32,692 nt of DNA from Escherichia sp. MOD1-EC7003. Lineage in GTDB: Bacteria > Pseudomonadota > Gammaproteobacteria > Enterobacterales > Enterobacteriaceae. Shown in pieces: positions 23,014-32,692 of the stretch. The stretch is taken from the NCBI RefSeq assembly GCF_002965065.1, contig NZ_PTRE01000032.1, positions 1 to 32,692 on the forward strand. Direction: 5' to 3'. Positions within the stretch are counted from its first letter, which is position 1, and every line of letters begins with the position of its first letter. Made by a program: the position numbers and the translations under genes. The notes beneath the pieces were generated by a model, which saw only the letters and a list, made by a program, of their open reading frames with translations, was not told where the DNA came from and made no database searches.

Positions 23014-24383
23014 TAGGCAGTTTAACCGCTCGCATCTTCGCCATCTTCTGGCTGACGCTGGCGCTGGTGTTGATGTTAGTTTTGATGTTACCCAAGCTCG
23101 ATTCACGCCAGATGACCGAGCTTCTGGATAGCGAACAGCGTCAAGGACTGATGATTGAGCAGCATGTCGAAGCAGAACTGGCGAACGATCCACCCAATGA
23201 TTTAATGTGGTGGCGGCGTCTGTTCCGGGCGATTGATAAGTGGGCACCGCCCGGCCAACGTTTGTTACTGGTGACCACCGAAGGCCGCGTGATCGGCGCG
23301 GAACGCAGCGAAATGCAGATCATTCGCAATTTTATTGGCCAGGCCGATAACGCCGATCATCCGCAGAAGAAAAAGTATGGCCGCGTGGAACTGGTCGGTC
23401 CGTTCTCCGTGCGTGATGGCGAAGATAATTACCAACTTTATCTGATTCGTCCGGCCAGCAGTTCTCAATCCGATTTCATTAACTTACTGTTTGACCGTCC
23501 GCTATTGCTGCTGATTGTCACCATGTTGGTCAGTACGCCGCTGCTGTTGTGGTTGGCCTGGAGTCTGGCAAAACCGGCGCGTAAGCTGAAAAACGCTGCC
23601 GATGAAGTTGCCCAGGGGAATTTACGCCAGCACCCGGAACTGGAAGCGGGGCCACAGGAATTTCTTGCCGCCGGTGCCAGTTTTAACCAGATGGTCACCG
23701 CGCTGGAGCGCATGATGACCACCCAGCAGCGCCTGCTTTCTGATATCTCTCACGAGCTGCGCACACCGCTGACGCGTCTGCAACTGGGTACGGCGTTACT
23801 GCGCCGTCGTAGTGGTGAAAGCAAGGAGCTGGAACGTATTGAAACCGAAGCGCAACGTCTGGACAGCATGATCAACGATCTGTTGGTGATGTCACGTAAT
23901 CAGCAGAAAAACGCGCTGGTTAGCGAGACCATCAAAGCCAACCAGTTGTGGAGTGAAGTGCTGGATAACGCGGCGTTCGAAGCCGAGCAAATGGGCAAGT
24001 CGTTGACGGTTAACTTCCCGCCTGGGCCATGGCCGCTGTACGGTAACCCGAATGCCCTGGAAAGTGCGCTGGAAAACATTGTTCGTAATGCTCTGCGTTA
24101 TTCCCATACGAAGATTGAAGTGGGCTTTGCGGTAGATAAAGACGGTATCACCATTACGGTGGACGACGATGGTCCTGGCGTTAGCCCGGAAGATCGCGAA
24201 CAGATTTTCCGTCCGTTTTATCGTACCGATGAAGCGCGCGATCGTGAATCTGGCGGTACAGGTCTGGGGCTGGCGATTGTTGAAACCGCCATCCAGCAGC
24301 ATCGGGGATGGGTGAAGGCAGAAGACAGCCCGCTGGGCGGTTTACGTCTGGTGATTTGGTTGCCGCTGTATAAGCGGTCATAA
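23010..24383 (+). CDS. cpxA: CpxA, envelope-stress sensor histidine kinase
   Basis: 457 residues. First membrane helix about 7-29, a periplasmic sensor domain to about 163, second helix about 166-187, HAMP 188-240. The phosphoaccepting His248 lies in SDISHELRTPLTRL, followed by ATP-binding boxes N (NIVRNALRYS), G1 (DDDGPGVSPEDREQIF) and G2 (GGTGLGLAI). It senses misfolded envelope proteins and, with CpxP bound, stays off; it phosphorylates or dephosphorylates CpxR. Translationally coupled to cpxR. Confidence 0.98.
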   Translation: MIGSLTARIFAIFWLTLALVLMLVLMLPKLDSRQMTELLDSEQRQGLMIEQHVEAELANDPPNDLMWWRRLFRAIDKWAPPGQRLLLVTTEGRVIGAERSEMQIIRNFIGQADNADHPQKKKYGRVELVGPFSVRDGEDNYQLYLIRPASSSQSDFINLLFDRPLLLLIVTMLVSTPLLLWLAWSLAKPARKLKNAADEVAQGNLRQHPELEAGPQEFLAAGASFNQMVTALERMMTTQQRLLSDISHELRTPLTRLQLGTALLRRRSGESKELERIETEAQRLDSMINDLLVMSRNQQKNALVSETIKANQLWSEVLDNAAFEAEQMGKSLTVNFPPGPWPLYGNPNALESALENIVRNALRYSHTKIEVGFAVDKDGITITVDDDGPGVSPEDREQIFRPFYRTDEARDRESGGTGLGLAIVETAIQQHRGWVKAEDSPLGGLRLVIWLPLYKRS

Positions 24384-24405
24384 CGTCAACCTTCGGGTAA
24401 AAAAT

Positions 24406-24543
24406 GCCTGATGCGCTACGCTTATCAGGCCTACAACACCTGTTGAATTTATTGATTTTGTAGGCCGGATAAGGCGTTACGCCGCATCCGGCATTTAAGC
24501 AGGAAGCCTGATGCGACGCTGATAGCGTCTTATCAGGCCTACT
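24406..24543. repeat. Three REP elements between cpxA and yiiM
   Basis: Palindromic units at 24406-24436 (TGCCTGATGCGCTACGCTTA...), 24459-24493 (TGTAGGCCGGATAAGGCGTT...) and 24506-24543 (GCCTGATGCGACGCTGATAG...), in alternating orientation. They lie between convergent cpxA and yiiM and probably stabilise the 3' ends or bind gyrase/IHF as a BIME. Confidence 0.9.
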
Positions 24544-24552
24544 CTGCGGAGG

Positions 24553-25227
24553 TTATTTTCCCCACAACCGTCGTGAAAAATCTTCAATCTTGCCGCTCAG
24601 TCGGCGCTTTTGCATCGTCCGCGTCCAACTTTTCGATAATCCGGCAGCGCAGAGTAAACGGTGATACTGCTCGTCATCAAACGGCATATGCCATGCGATA
24701 GCGGCAGCCTCCTGCACGGTCACATCGCTGACACGGGAAACCAACTCCAGCGGCGCATCCGCAGATACCCGCCCTGGCGCAATTACGCTGTACAACCAAC
24801 CAACTTTTCCGCAATGCTGCATCAGTTGCGCCATATCACTGATGCCAAAATGGTCATTGAGTTTGAAGCATGGCGAGCGCGGCTGCGTGACCTGAATCAG
24901 CGCCTCTCCCCAGCGGAAGATATCGCCAATATAAACATTTTGCTCAGTGAGACCGTCAGTGGAGATATTCTCGCCAAAGGCTGGCGCAACAAACAATTCT
25001 GCCTGTTCAGGAAACTCTCGCGCCCAGTAGAGATAATGCTCGCGAGGATAATGACACAGCGCTCTATCCGGCCCGCCGTGAATCTTTTTCTCTGCCTGTT
25101 CATCGCTTTCCAGGCCCAGTTCCGTCAGCATCAGCTCGCCATCAACCTGAACTTTTGCAATAGCGCTGGGGCGACTTTCCAGATAATCCTGAACTTTGCC
25201 TGTATACACATCAACGGGGTAATGCAT
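24553..25227 (-). CDS. yiiM: YiiM, MOSC-domain molybdenum-cofactor protein
   Basis: 224 residues from the ATG at 25227 (MHYPVDVYTGKVQDYLESRP), the K-12 length; the 8-codon extension upstream overlaps the sodA terminator. MOSC domain with AEKKIHGGPDRALCHYPREH, FGENISTDGLTEQNVYIGD and the conserved Cys in QPRSPCFKLN. In K-12 YiiM uses Moco to reduce N-hydroxylated bases such as 6-N-hydroxylaminopurine. It shows more amino-acid differences from K-12 than its neighbours, as far as I remember that sequence. Confidence 0.95.
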   Translation of the reverse strand: MHYPVDVYTGKVQDYLESRPSAIAKVQVDGELMLTELGLESDEQAEKKIHGGPDRALCHYPREHYLYWAREFPEQAELFVAPAFGENISTDGLTEQNVYIGDIFRWGEALIQVTQPRSPCFKLNDHFGISDMAQLMQHCGKVGWLYSVIAPGRVSADAPLELVSRVSDVTVQEAAAIAWHMPFDDEQYHRLLCAAGLSKSWTRTMQKRRLSGKIEDFSRRLWGK

Positions 25228-25245
25228 CTGTTTTCGCCTTCGCAG

Positions 25246-25275
25246 ATACAAAAAAGCGAGCCATCAGACTCGCTT
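25246..25275 (-). terminator. Terminator of sodA
   Basis: On the minus strand AAGCGAG (25275-25269), 8-nt loop, CTCGCTT (25260-25254), then a T run, directly after the sodA stop. Confidence 0.88.
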
Positions 25276-25296
25276 CTCACAGGCGTTTATGCAACC

Positions 25297-25917
25297 TTAT
25301 TTTTTCGCCGCGAAACGCGCCGCAGCTTCGTCCCAGTTCACCACGTTCCAGAACTCTTTGATGTAGTCCGGGCGGCGATTCTGGAATTTCAGGTAGTAAG
25401 CATGTTCCCACACATCCAGGCCCAGAATCGGGAAGCCGGAAGCGCCAGAAATCGCTTCGCCCATCATCGGGGAGTCCTGGTTAGCAGTAGAAACCACCGC
25501 CAGTTTATCGCCTTTTTGCACCAGCCATGCCCAGCCGGAACCAAAGCGGGAAGCTGCCGCTTTTTCAAATTCTGCTTTGAAGTTATCTACGGAACCGAAA
25601 TCACGTTCGATAGCCGCTTTCAGGTCACCCTGTAGAGTGGTGCCTTTTTTCAGACCTTTCCAGAACAGGCTGTGGTTAGCGTGACCACCAGCGTTGTTGC
25701 GCAGTACGGTTTTCTTGTCTGCTGGCAACTGGTCCAGTTTAGTGATCAGCTCTTCAACCGGCAGGTTGGCAAATTCTGGCAGGCTTTCCAGCGCCGCGTT
25801 GGCGTTGTTGACGTAGGCCTGATGGTGTTTGGTGTGGTGGATTTCCATGGTCTGCTTATCGAAGTGCGGTTCCAGGGCATCGTAAGCATACGGCAGGGAT
25901 GGCAGGGTATAACTCAT
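25297..25917 (-). CDS. sodA: Manganese superoxide dismutase
   Basis: 206 residues from the ATG at 25917 ([20 protein letters not shown]), 6 bp after GGAG. Cytoplasmic homodimer that dismutates superoxide. Mn ligands are visible: His27 (IHHTKHHQ), His82 ([10 protein letters not shown]), Asp168 and His172 ([11 protein letters not shown]). Controlled by Fur and SoxS; a Fur box lies upstream. Own promoter and terminator. Confidence 0.98.
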   Translation of the reverse strand: MSYTLPSLPYAYDALEPHFDKQTMEIHHTKHHQAYVNNANAALESLPEFANLPVEELITKLDQLPADKKTVLRNNAGGHANHSLFWKGLKKGTTLQGDLKAAIERDFGSVDNFKAEFEKAAASRFGSGWAWLVQKGDKLAVVSTANQDSPMMGEAISGASGFPILGLDVWEHAYYLKFQNRRPDYIKEFWNVVNWDEAAARFAAKK

Positions 25918-25974
25918 ATTCATCTCCAGTATTGTCGGGCGGCCGATTGTTAATGCCGCGTAAGCAGTTGGTTC

Positions 25975-26010
25975 ATTATAGTTAATTAAATGATATTGAA
26001 AATGATTATC
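25975..26010 (-). promoter_or_regulatory. sodA promoter with Fur box
   Basis: TATAAT on the minus strand at 25980-25975 is the -10. GATAATCATTTTCAATATC (26010-25992) is a close match to the 19-bp Fur box and covers the -35 region, so iron-loaded Fur should repress. Activator (SoxS) sites are expected upstream but I do not assign them. Confidence 0.8.
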
Positions 26011-26059
26011 AATGCCGTACTTTTCGTAAGGGTATGGTTTTGCAGGGAAATGCCCGAGA

Positions 26060-26075
26060 TGTGAAGCAAATCACC
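26060..26075 (+). promoter_or_regulatory. CRP site upstream of rhaT
   Basis: TGTGAAGCAAATCACC fits TGTGA-N6-TCACA with one mismatch. It lies about 140 bp before rhaT. RhaS half-sites are expected between here and the gene; TACACT at 26149-26154 is a possible -10. Confidence 0.65.
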
Positions 26076-26201
26076 CACTTAATGCCGTGATTGCCAGTAA
26101 ATCGACAGCGGCGGCAACAGGCGAAAGGTTAATCGACAGCACGATTTTTACACTCATCTCGTCGGAGATGTGACGCGACGAAAAATGATGAGGATAAGAA
26201 G

Positions 26202-27236
26202 ATGAGTAACGCGATTACGATGGGGATATTTTGGCATTTGATCGGCGCGGCCAGTGCAGCCTGTTTTTACGCGCCGTTCAAGAAAGTTAAAAAATGGTCA
26301 TGGGAAACCATGTGGTCAGTCGGTGGGATTGTTTCGTGGATTATCCTGCCGTGGGTCATCAGCGCCATGCTGCTACCTGATTTCTGGGCTTATTACAGCT
26401 CGTTTAGTCTCGCTACGCTGCTGCCTGTTTTTCTGTTCGGCGCTATGTGGGGGATTGGAAATATCAACTACGGCCTGACCATGCGTTATCTCGGTATGTC
26501 GATGGGAATTGGCATCGCCATTGGCATTACGTTGATTGTCGGTACGCTGATGACACCGATTATCAACGGTAATTTCGATGTGCTGATTAATACCGAAGGC
26601 GGGCGCATGACGTTGCTCGGCGTACTGGTAGCGCTGATTGGCGTAGGGATTGTGACTCGCGCCGGGCAGTTGAAAGAGCGCAAAATGGGCATTAAAGCCG
26701 AAGAGTTCAATCTGAAAAAAGGGCTGGTGCTGGCGGTGATGTGTGGCATTTTCTCTGCCGGGATGTCTTTTGCGATGAACGCCGCAAAACCGATGCATGA
26801 AGCCGCTGCCGCGCTAGGAGTTGATCCGCTGTATGTCGCTCTGCCAAGCTATGTTGTCATCATGGGTGGTGGCGCGATCATTAACCTCGGCTTCTGCTTT
26901 ATTCGTCTGGCAAAAGTGAAAGATTTATCGTTAAAGGCTGACTTTTCGCTGGCAAAACCGCTGATCATTCAAAACATATTGCTATCGGCGCTGGGCGGGT
27001 TGATGTGGTATCTGCAATTCTTTTTCTATGCCTGGGGACACGCGCGCATTCCGGCACAATATGACTACATCAGTTGGATGCTGCATATGAGTTTCTACGT
27101 ACTGTGCGGTGGCATCGTCGGCCTGGTATTAAAAGAGTGGAACAATGCGGGTCGTCGTCCGGTGGCTGTGTTGAGCCTCGGTTGTGTGGTGATTATTGTC
27201 GCCGCTAATATCGTCGGCATGGGAATGGCGAATTAA
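26202..27236 (+). CDS. rhaT: L-rhamnose:H+ symporter RhaT
   Basis: 344 residues, about ten hydrophobic membrane segments (first at 5-25), with a charged cytoplasmic loop [17 protein letters not shown] in the middle. It imports L-rhamnose with protons. AGGAT lies 6 bp before ATG. Its stop (27234-27236) overlaps the stop of convergent rhaR. Induced by RhaS with rhamnose and CRP. Confidence 0.97.
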   Translation: MSNAITMGIFWHLIGAASAACFYAPFKKVKKWSWETMWSVGGIVSWIILPWVISAMLLPDFWAYYSSFSLATLLPVFLFGAMWGIGNINYGLTMRYLGMSMGIGIAIGITLIVGTLMTPIINGNFDVLINTEGGRMTLLGVLVALIGVGIVTRAGQLKERKMGIKAEEFNLKKGLVLAVMCGIFSAGMSFAMNAAKPMHEAAAALGVDPLYVALPSYVVIMGGGAIINLGFCFIRLAKVKDLSLKADFSLAKPLIIQNILLSALGGLMWYLQFFFYAWGHARIPAQYDYISWMLHMSFYVLCGGIVGLVLKEWNNAGRRPVAVLSLGCVVIIVAANIVGMGMAN

Positions 27237-28081
27237 TCTTTCTGCGAATTGAGATGACGCCACTGGCTGGGCGTCATCCCGGTTTCCCGGGTAAACACCA
27301 CCGAAAAATAGTTACTATCTTCAAAGCCACATTCGGTCGAAATATCACTGATTAACAGGCGGCTATGCTGGAGAAGATATTGCGCATGACACACTCTGAC
27401 CTGCCGCAGATATTGATTGATGGTCATTCCAGTCTGCTGGCGAAATTGCTGACGCAAAACGCGCTCACTGCACGATGCCTCATCACAAAATTTATCCAGC
27501 GCAAAGGGACTTTTCAGGCTGGCCGCCAGCCGGGTAATTAACTTATCCAGCAACGTTTCGCTGGATGTCGGCGGCTGCGAGTCGCTGGTGTAACGATGGC
27601 GATTCAGCAACATCACCAACTGCCCGAACAGCAACTCTGCCATTTCGTTAGCAAACGGCACATGCTGACTACTTTCATGCTCAAGCTGACCGATAACCTG
27701 CCGCGCCTGCGCCATCCCCACGCTACCTAAGCGCCAGTGTGGTTGCCCTGCGCTGGCGCTAAATCCCGGAATCGCCCCCTGCCAGTCAAGATTCAGCGTC
27801 AGCCGCTCCGGGCAATAAATAATATTCTGCAAAACCAGATCGTTAACGGAAGCGTAGGAGTGTTTATCGTCAGCATGAATGTAAAAGAGATCGCCACGGG
27901 TAATGCGATAAGGGCGATCGTTGAGTACATGCAAACCATTACCGCGCCAGACAATCACCAGCTCACAAAAATCATGTGTATGTTCGGCAAAGACATCTTG
28001 CGGATAACGGTCAGCCACAGCGACTGCCTGCTGGTCGCTGGCAAAAAAATCATCTTTGCGCAGTTTTAACTGATGTGCCAC
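27233..28081 (-). CDS. rhaR: RhaR, activator of rhaSR
   Basis: 282 residues if translation begins at the GTG at 28081 (product [V/M][19 protein letters not shown]), 8 bp after CGAGG; this is the K-12 annotated length. The frame continues to ATG 28171 (312 aa, preceded by GGGACGGG) and 28192, so a longer form is possible. AraC family: an N-terminal cupin sugar-binding domain ([20 protein letters not shown]) and C-terminal double HTH ([40 protein letters not shown]). With L-rhamnose it activates rhaSR. It is downstream of rhaS in the same operon. Confidence 0.92.
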   Translation of the reverse strand: MAHQLKLRKDDFFASDQQAVAVADRYPQDVFAEHTHDFCELVIVWRGNGLHVLNDRPYRITRGDLFYIHADDKHSYASVNDLVLQNIIYCPERLTLNLDWQGAIPGFSASAGQPHWRLGSVGMAQARQVIGQLEHESSQHVPFANEMAELLFGQLVMLLNRHRYTSDSQPPTSSETLLDKLITRLAASLKSPFALDKFCDEASCSERVLRQQFRQQTGMTINQYLRQVRVCHAQYLLQHSRLLISDISTECGFEDSNYFSVVFTRETGMTPSQWRHLNSQKD

Positions 28082-28154
28082 CGTGGCTACCTCGGCCAGA
28101 GAACGAAGTTGATTATTCGCAATATGGCGTACAAATACGTTGAGAAGATTCGCG

Positions 28155-28991
28155 TTATTGCAGAAAGCCATCCCGTCCCTGGCGAATATCACGCGGTGAC
28201 CAGTTAAACTCTCGGCGAAAAAGCGTCGAAAAGTGGTTACTGTCGTTGAATCCGCAGTGATAGGCGATGTCAGTTACGCTGGCCTCACTGTGGCGTAGCA
28301 GATGACGGGCCTTCATCAGTCGCAGGCGGTTCAGGTATCGCTGAGGCGTCAGTCCCGTTTGCTGCTTAAGCTGGCGATGCAGCGTACGCAGCGAAAGAGA
28401 AAATTGATTCGCCACGGCATCCCAATTCACCTCATCGGCAAAATGGTCCTCCAGCCAGGCCAGAAGCAAATTGAGGCGTGATGCGCTGCTTTCCAGGCTC
28501 TCCTGCAAACTGCTTTTACGCAGCAAGAGCAGTAATTGCATAAACAAGATCTCGCGACTGGCAGTCGAGGGTAAATCATTTTCCCCGTCCTGCTGTTCCA
28601 ACTGTGCAACCAGCTGTCGCACCTGCTGCAATACGCTTTGGTTAACGCGCCAGTGAGACGGATACTGCCCGCCTTGCTCTTGTGGCAGCAACTGATTCAG
28701 CCCGGCGAGAAACTGAAATCGATCCGGCGAGCGATAGAGCACATTGGTCAGACACAGGTTATCGGTATGTTCATACAGATGCCTATCATGATCGCGTACG
28801 AAACAGACCGTCCCGCCGGTGATGGTATAGGGCTGTCCATTAAACACATGAATACCCGTGCCATGTTCGACAATCACAATCTCATGAAAATCATGATGAT
28901 GTTCAGGGAAATCCACCTGCGGAAGCCGGGGTTCAATCACCACGGACGCGTTACCAGACGGAAAAAAATCCACGCTATGTAATACGGTCAT
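28155..28991 (-). CDS. rhaS: RhaS, activator of rhaBAD and rhaT
   Basis: 278 residues, AraC family. Cupin domain with [21 protein letters not shown]-terminal HTHs [20 protein letters not shown] and [20 protein letters not shown]. Binds paired half-sites at rhaBAD and rhaT promoters when L-rhamnose is present. AGGAGG lies 7 bp before ATG. First gene of rhaSR. Confidence 0.97.
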   Translation of the reverse strand: MTVLHSVDFFPSGNASVVIEPRLPQVDFPEHHHDFHEIVIVEHGTGIHVFNGQPYTITGGTVCFVRDHDRHLYEHTDNLCLTNVLYRSPDRFQFLAGLNQLLPQEQGGQYPSHWRVNQSVLQQVRQLVAQLEQQDGENDLPSTASREILFMQLLLLLRKSSLQESLESSASRLNLLLAWLEDHFADEVNWDAVANQFSLSLRTLHRQLKQQTGLTPQRYLNRLRLMKARHLLRHSEASVTDIAYHCGFNDSNHFSTLFRREFNWSPRDIRQGRDGFLQ

Positions 28992-29019
28992 AACGGCCTC
29001 CTGATGTCGTCAACATGGC

Positions 29020-29140
29020 GGAATAGTAATCACGAGGTCAGATTCTTACCTTAAACTTTCGACGGTAAACCACGTAAAAAATGTCGATTTTTCAAGATAC
29101 AGCGTGAATTTTCAGGAAATGCGGTGAGCATCACATCATC
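29020..29140 (-). promoter_or_regulatory. rhaSR promoter region (RhaR sites)
   Basis: The intergenic part nearest rhaS, including GTAAGAATCTGACC and the AT-rich CTGTATCTTGAAAAATCGAC stretch on the minus strand, matches the K-12 rhaSR promoter as I recall it. RhaR half-sites lie here; I cannot mark their exact edges. Confidence 0.6.
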
Positions 29141-29154
29141 ACAATTCAGCAAAT

Positions 29155-29170
29155 TGTGAACATCATCACG
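29155..29170 (+). promoter_or_regulatory. CRP site of rhaBAD
   Basis: TGTGAACATCATCACG, TGTGA-N6-TCAC(G), about 90 bp before the rhaB transcription start, the known place of the CRP site in K-12. Confidence 0.85.
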
Positions 29171-29173
29171 TTC

Positions 29174-32004
<2,831 letters not shown>

Positions 32005-32629
32005 ACACTGCCGGATGCGGCACAAGTGCCTTATCCGGCCTACGGATCACCCACAGTTGTAGGCCTGATAAGACGCGGCTGCGTCGCATCAGGCATTGAT
32101 TGCCGGATGCGGCACAAGTGCCTTATCCGGCCTACGGGTCATCAACAGTTGTAGGCCTGATAAGACGCGGCTGCGTCGTATCAGGCATTGATTGCCGGAT
32201 GCGGCACGAGTGCCTTATCCGGCCTGCGGGTCACCAACAGTAGGCCTGATAAGACGCGGCTGCGTCGCATCAGGCATTGATTGCCGGATGCGGCACGAGT
32301 GCCTTATCCGGCCTGCGGGTCACCAACTGTTGTAGGCCTGATAAGACGCGGCTGCGTCGCATCAGGCATTGATTGCCGGATGCGGCACAAGTGCCTTATC
32401 CGGCCTACGGGTCACCAACTGTTGTAGGCCTGATAAGACGCGGCTGCGTCGCATCAGGCATTGATTGCCGGATGCAGCACGGGTGCCTTATCCGGCCTGC
32501 GGGTCACCAACTGTTGTAGGCCTGATAAGACGCGGCAGCGTCGCATCAGGCATTGATTTCCGGATGCGGCACAAGTGCCTTATCCGGCCTACGGGTCACC
32601 AACAGTAGGCCTGATAAGACGCGGCTGCG
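32005..32629. repeat. BIME array: seven ~92-bp tandem units of paired REPs
   Basis: GCCGGATGCGGC units begin at 32010, 32102, 32194, 32283, 32375, 32467 and 32559, i.e. a period of 92 bp except one of 89 (a TTG deletion). Each unit holds one REP as GCCGGATGCGGCACAAGTGC...TCCGGC and one in the other orientation as GCCTGATAAGACGCGGCTGC...CAGGC. The units are nearly identical, a sign of recent expansion. It replaces ordinary intergenic sequence between rhaA and the expected rhaD. No coding sequence is present. Confidence 0.95.
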
Positions 32630-32692
32630 TGTAGTGGTCAAGTAATTCTGGCCACGGTTTTACAGTAAGAACGATATCTGTTCTCTGACTCT
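32630..32692. mobile_element. Terminal part of a probable IS3-family (IS1397-like) element
   Basis: The seventh unit stops in the middle of its second REP, in the loop of the palindrome (GACGCGGCTGCG), where TGTAGTGGTCAAGTAATTCT begins. The remaining 63 bp match nothing in the repeats. IS1397 inserts into REP palindrome loops and, like other IS3-family elements, begins with TG. The element runs off the edge, so no transposase is seen and the name is inferred from target choice. Confidence 0.6.

Noticed and set aside
24661-25635. 324-codon + strand ORF across yiiM and sodA
   Set aside because: Antisense to two known genes and crosses the sodA terminator.
32005-32629. CRISPR-like regular repeats
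   Set aside because: The repeat period consists entirely of conserved paired REP palindromes; there are no variable spacers.

Overview
The window is Escherichia coli chromosome carrying a P2-family prophage. The host genes (cpxP, cpxR, cpxA, yiiM, sodA, rhaT, rhaR, rhaS, rhaB, rhaA, in K-12 order) look like E. coli proteins of normal length. Scattered residue differences from K-12 as I remember it (most obvious in yiiM), the prophage, and a large REP array plus a probable IS after rhaA suggest a non-K-12 strain.

Bases 1 to about 21.6 kb are one end of a P2-like prophage that continues beyond the left edge. Read from the chromosome junction leftwards: attachment arm and integrase; immunity repressor C; divergent cox and an early operon (orf78-like, B, orf80-, 81-, 82- and 83-like genes, replication initiator A, ASCH-type orf91-like gene, a small orf); an unrecognised AT-rich accessory gene; the cos site; the P-Q terminase/portal operon (+ strand); then the late genes on the minus strand, O N M L X Y K lysA lysB lysC R S, then V W J I and the first 277 codons of tail fibre H. 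Structural and replication genes match P2 in order, length and known active-site residues. The switch region differs: the C/cox operators are palindromes 34 bp apart centre to centre, and integration is at the 3' end of cpxP. Both features recall the heteroimmune relative WPhi.

Two accessory cargo genes sit where P2-like phages commonly vary. One, between S and V on the strand opposite to both, encodes a 363-residue RelA/SpoT-type nucleotidyltransferase with an unrecognised helical C-terminal region and its own promoter-like sequence. It is a good candidate for an alarmone-synthetase (toxSAS/CapRel-like) anti-phage gene. The other, in the P2 tin/old position beside cos, is a 200-residue protein of unknown function with its own terminator. 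The prophage also carries a small TraR/DksA-like zinc-finger protein, so one element holds both a nucleotide-alarmone-type enzyme and an RNA polymerase secondary-channel-type factor.

The junction with the chromosome (about 21.48-21.66 kb) lies against the 3' UTR of cpxP, which encodes the sRNA CpxQ; the sRNA and its terminator are intact on this side. Next come cpxP, divergent cpxR-cpxA with a perfect CpxR box between them, three REP elements, yiiM, sodA with a Fur box, rhaT (CRP site), the convergent rhaSR operon, and divergent rhaBA with CRP and RhaS sites. After rhaA there is an unusually regular array of seven roughly 92-bp BIME units. It is cut in the middle of a REP palindrome by what looks like the end of an IS3-family element of the IS1397 type. 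rhaD is not seen before the right edge.
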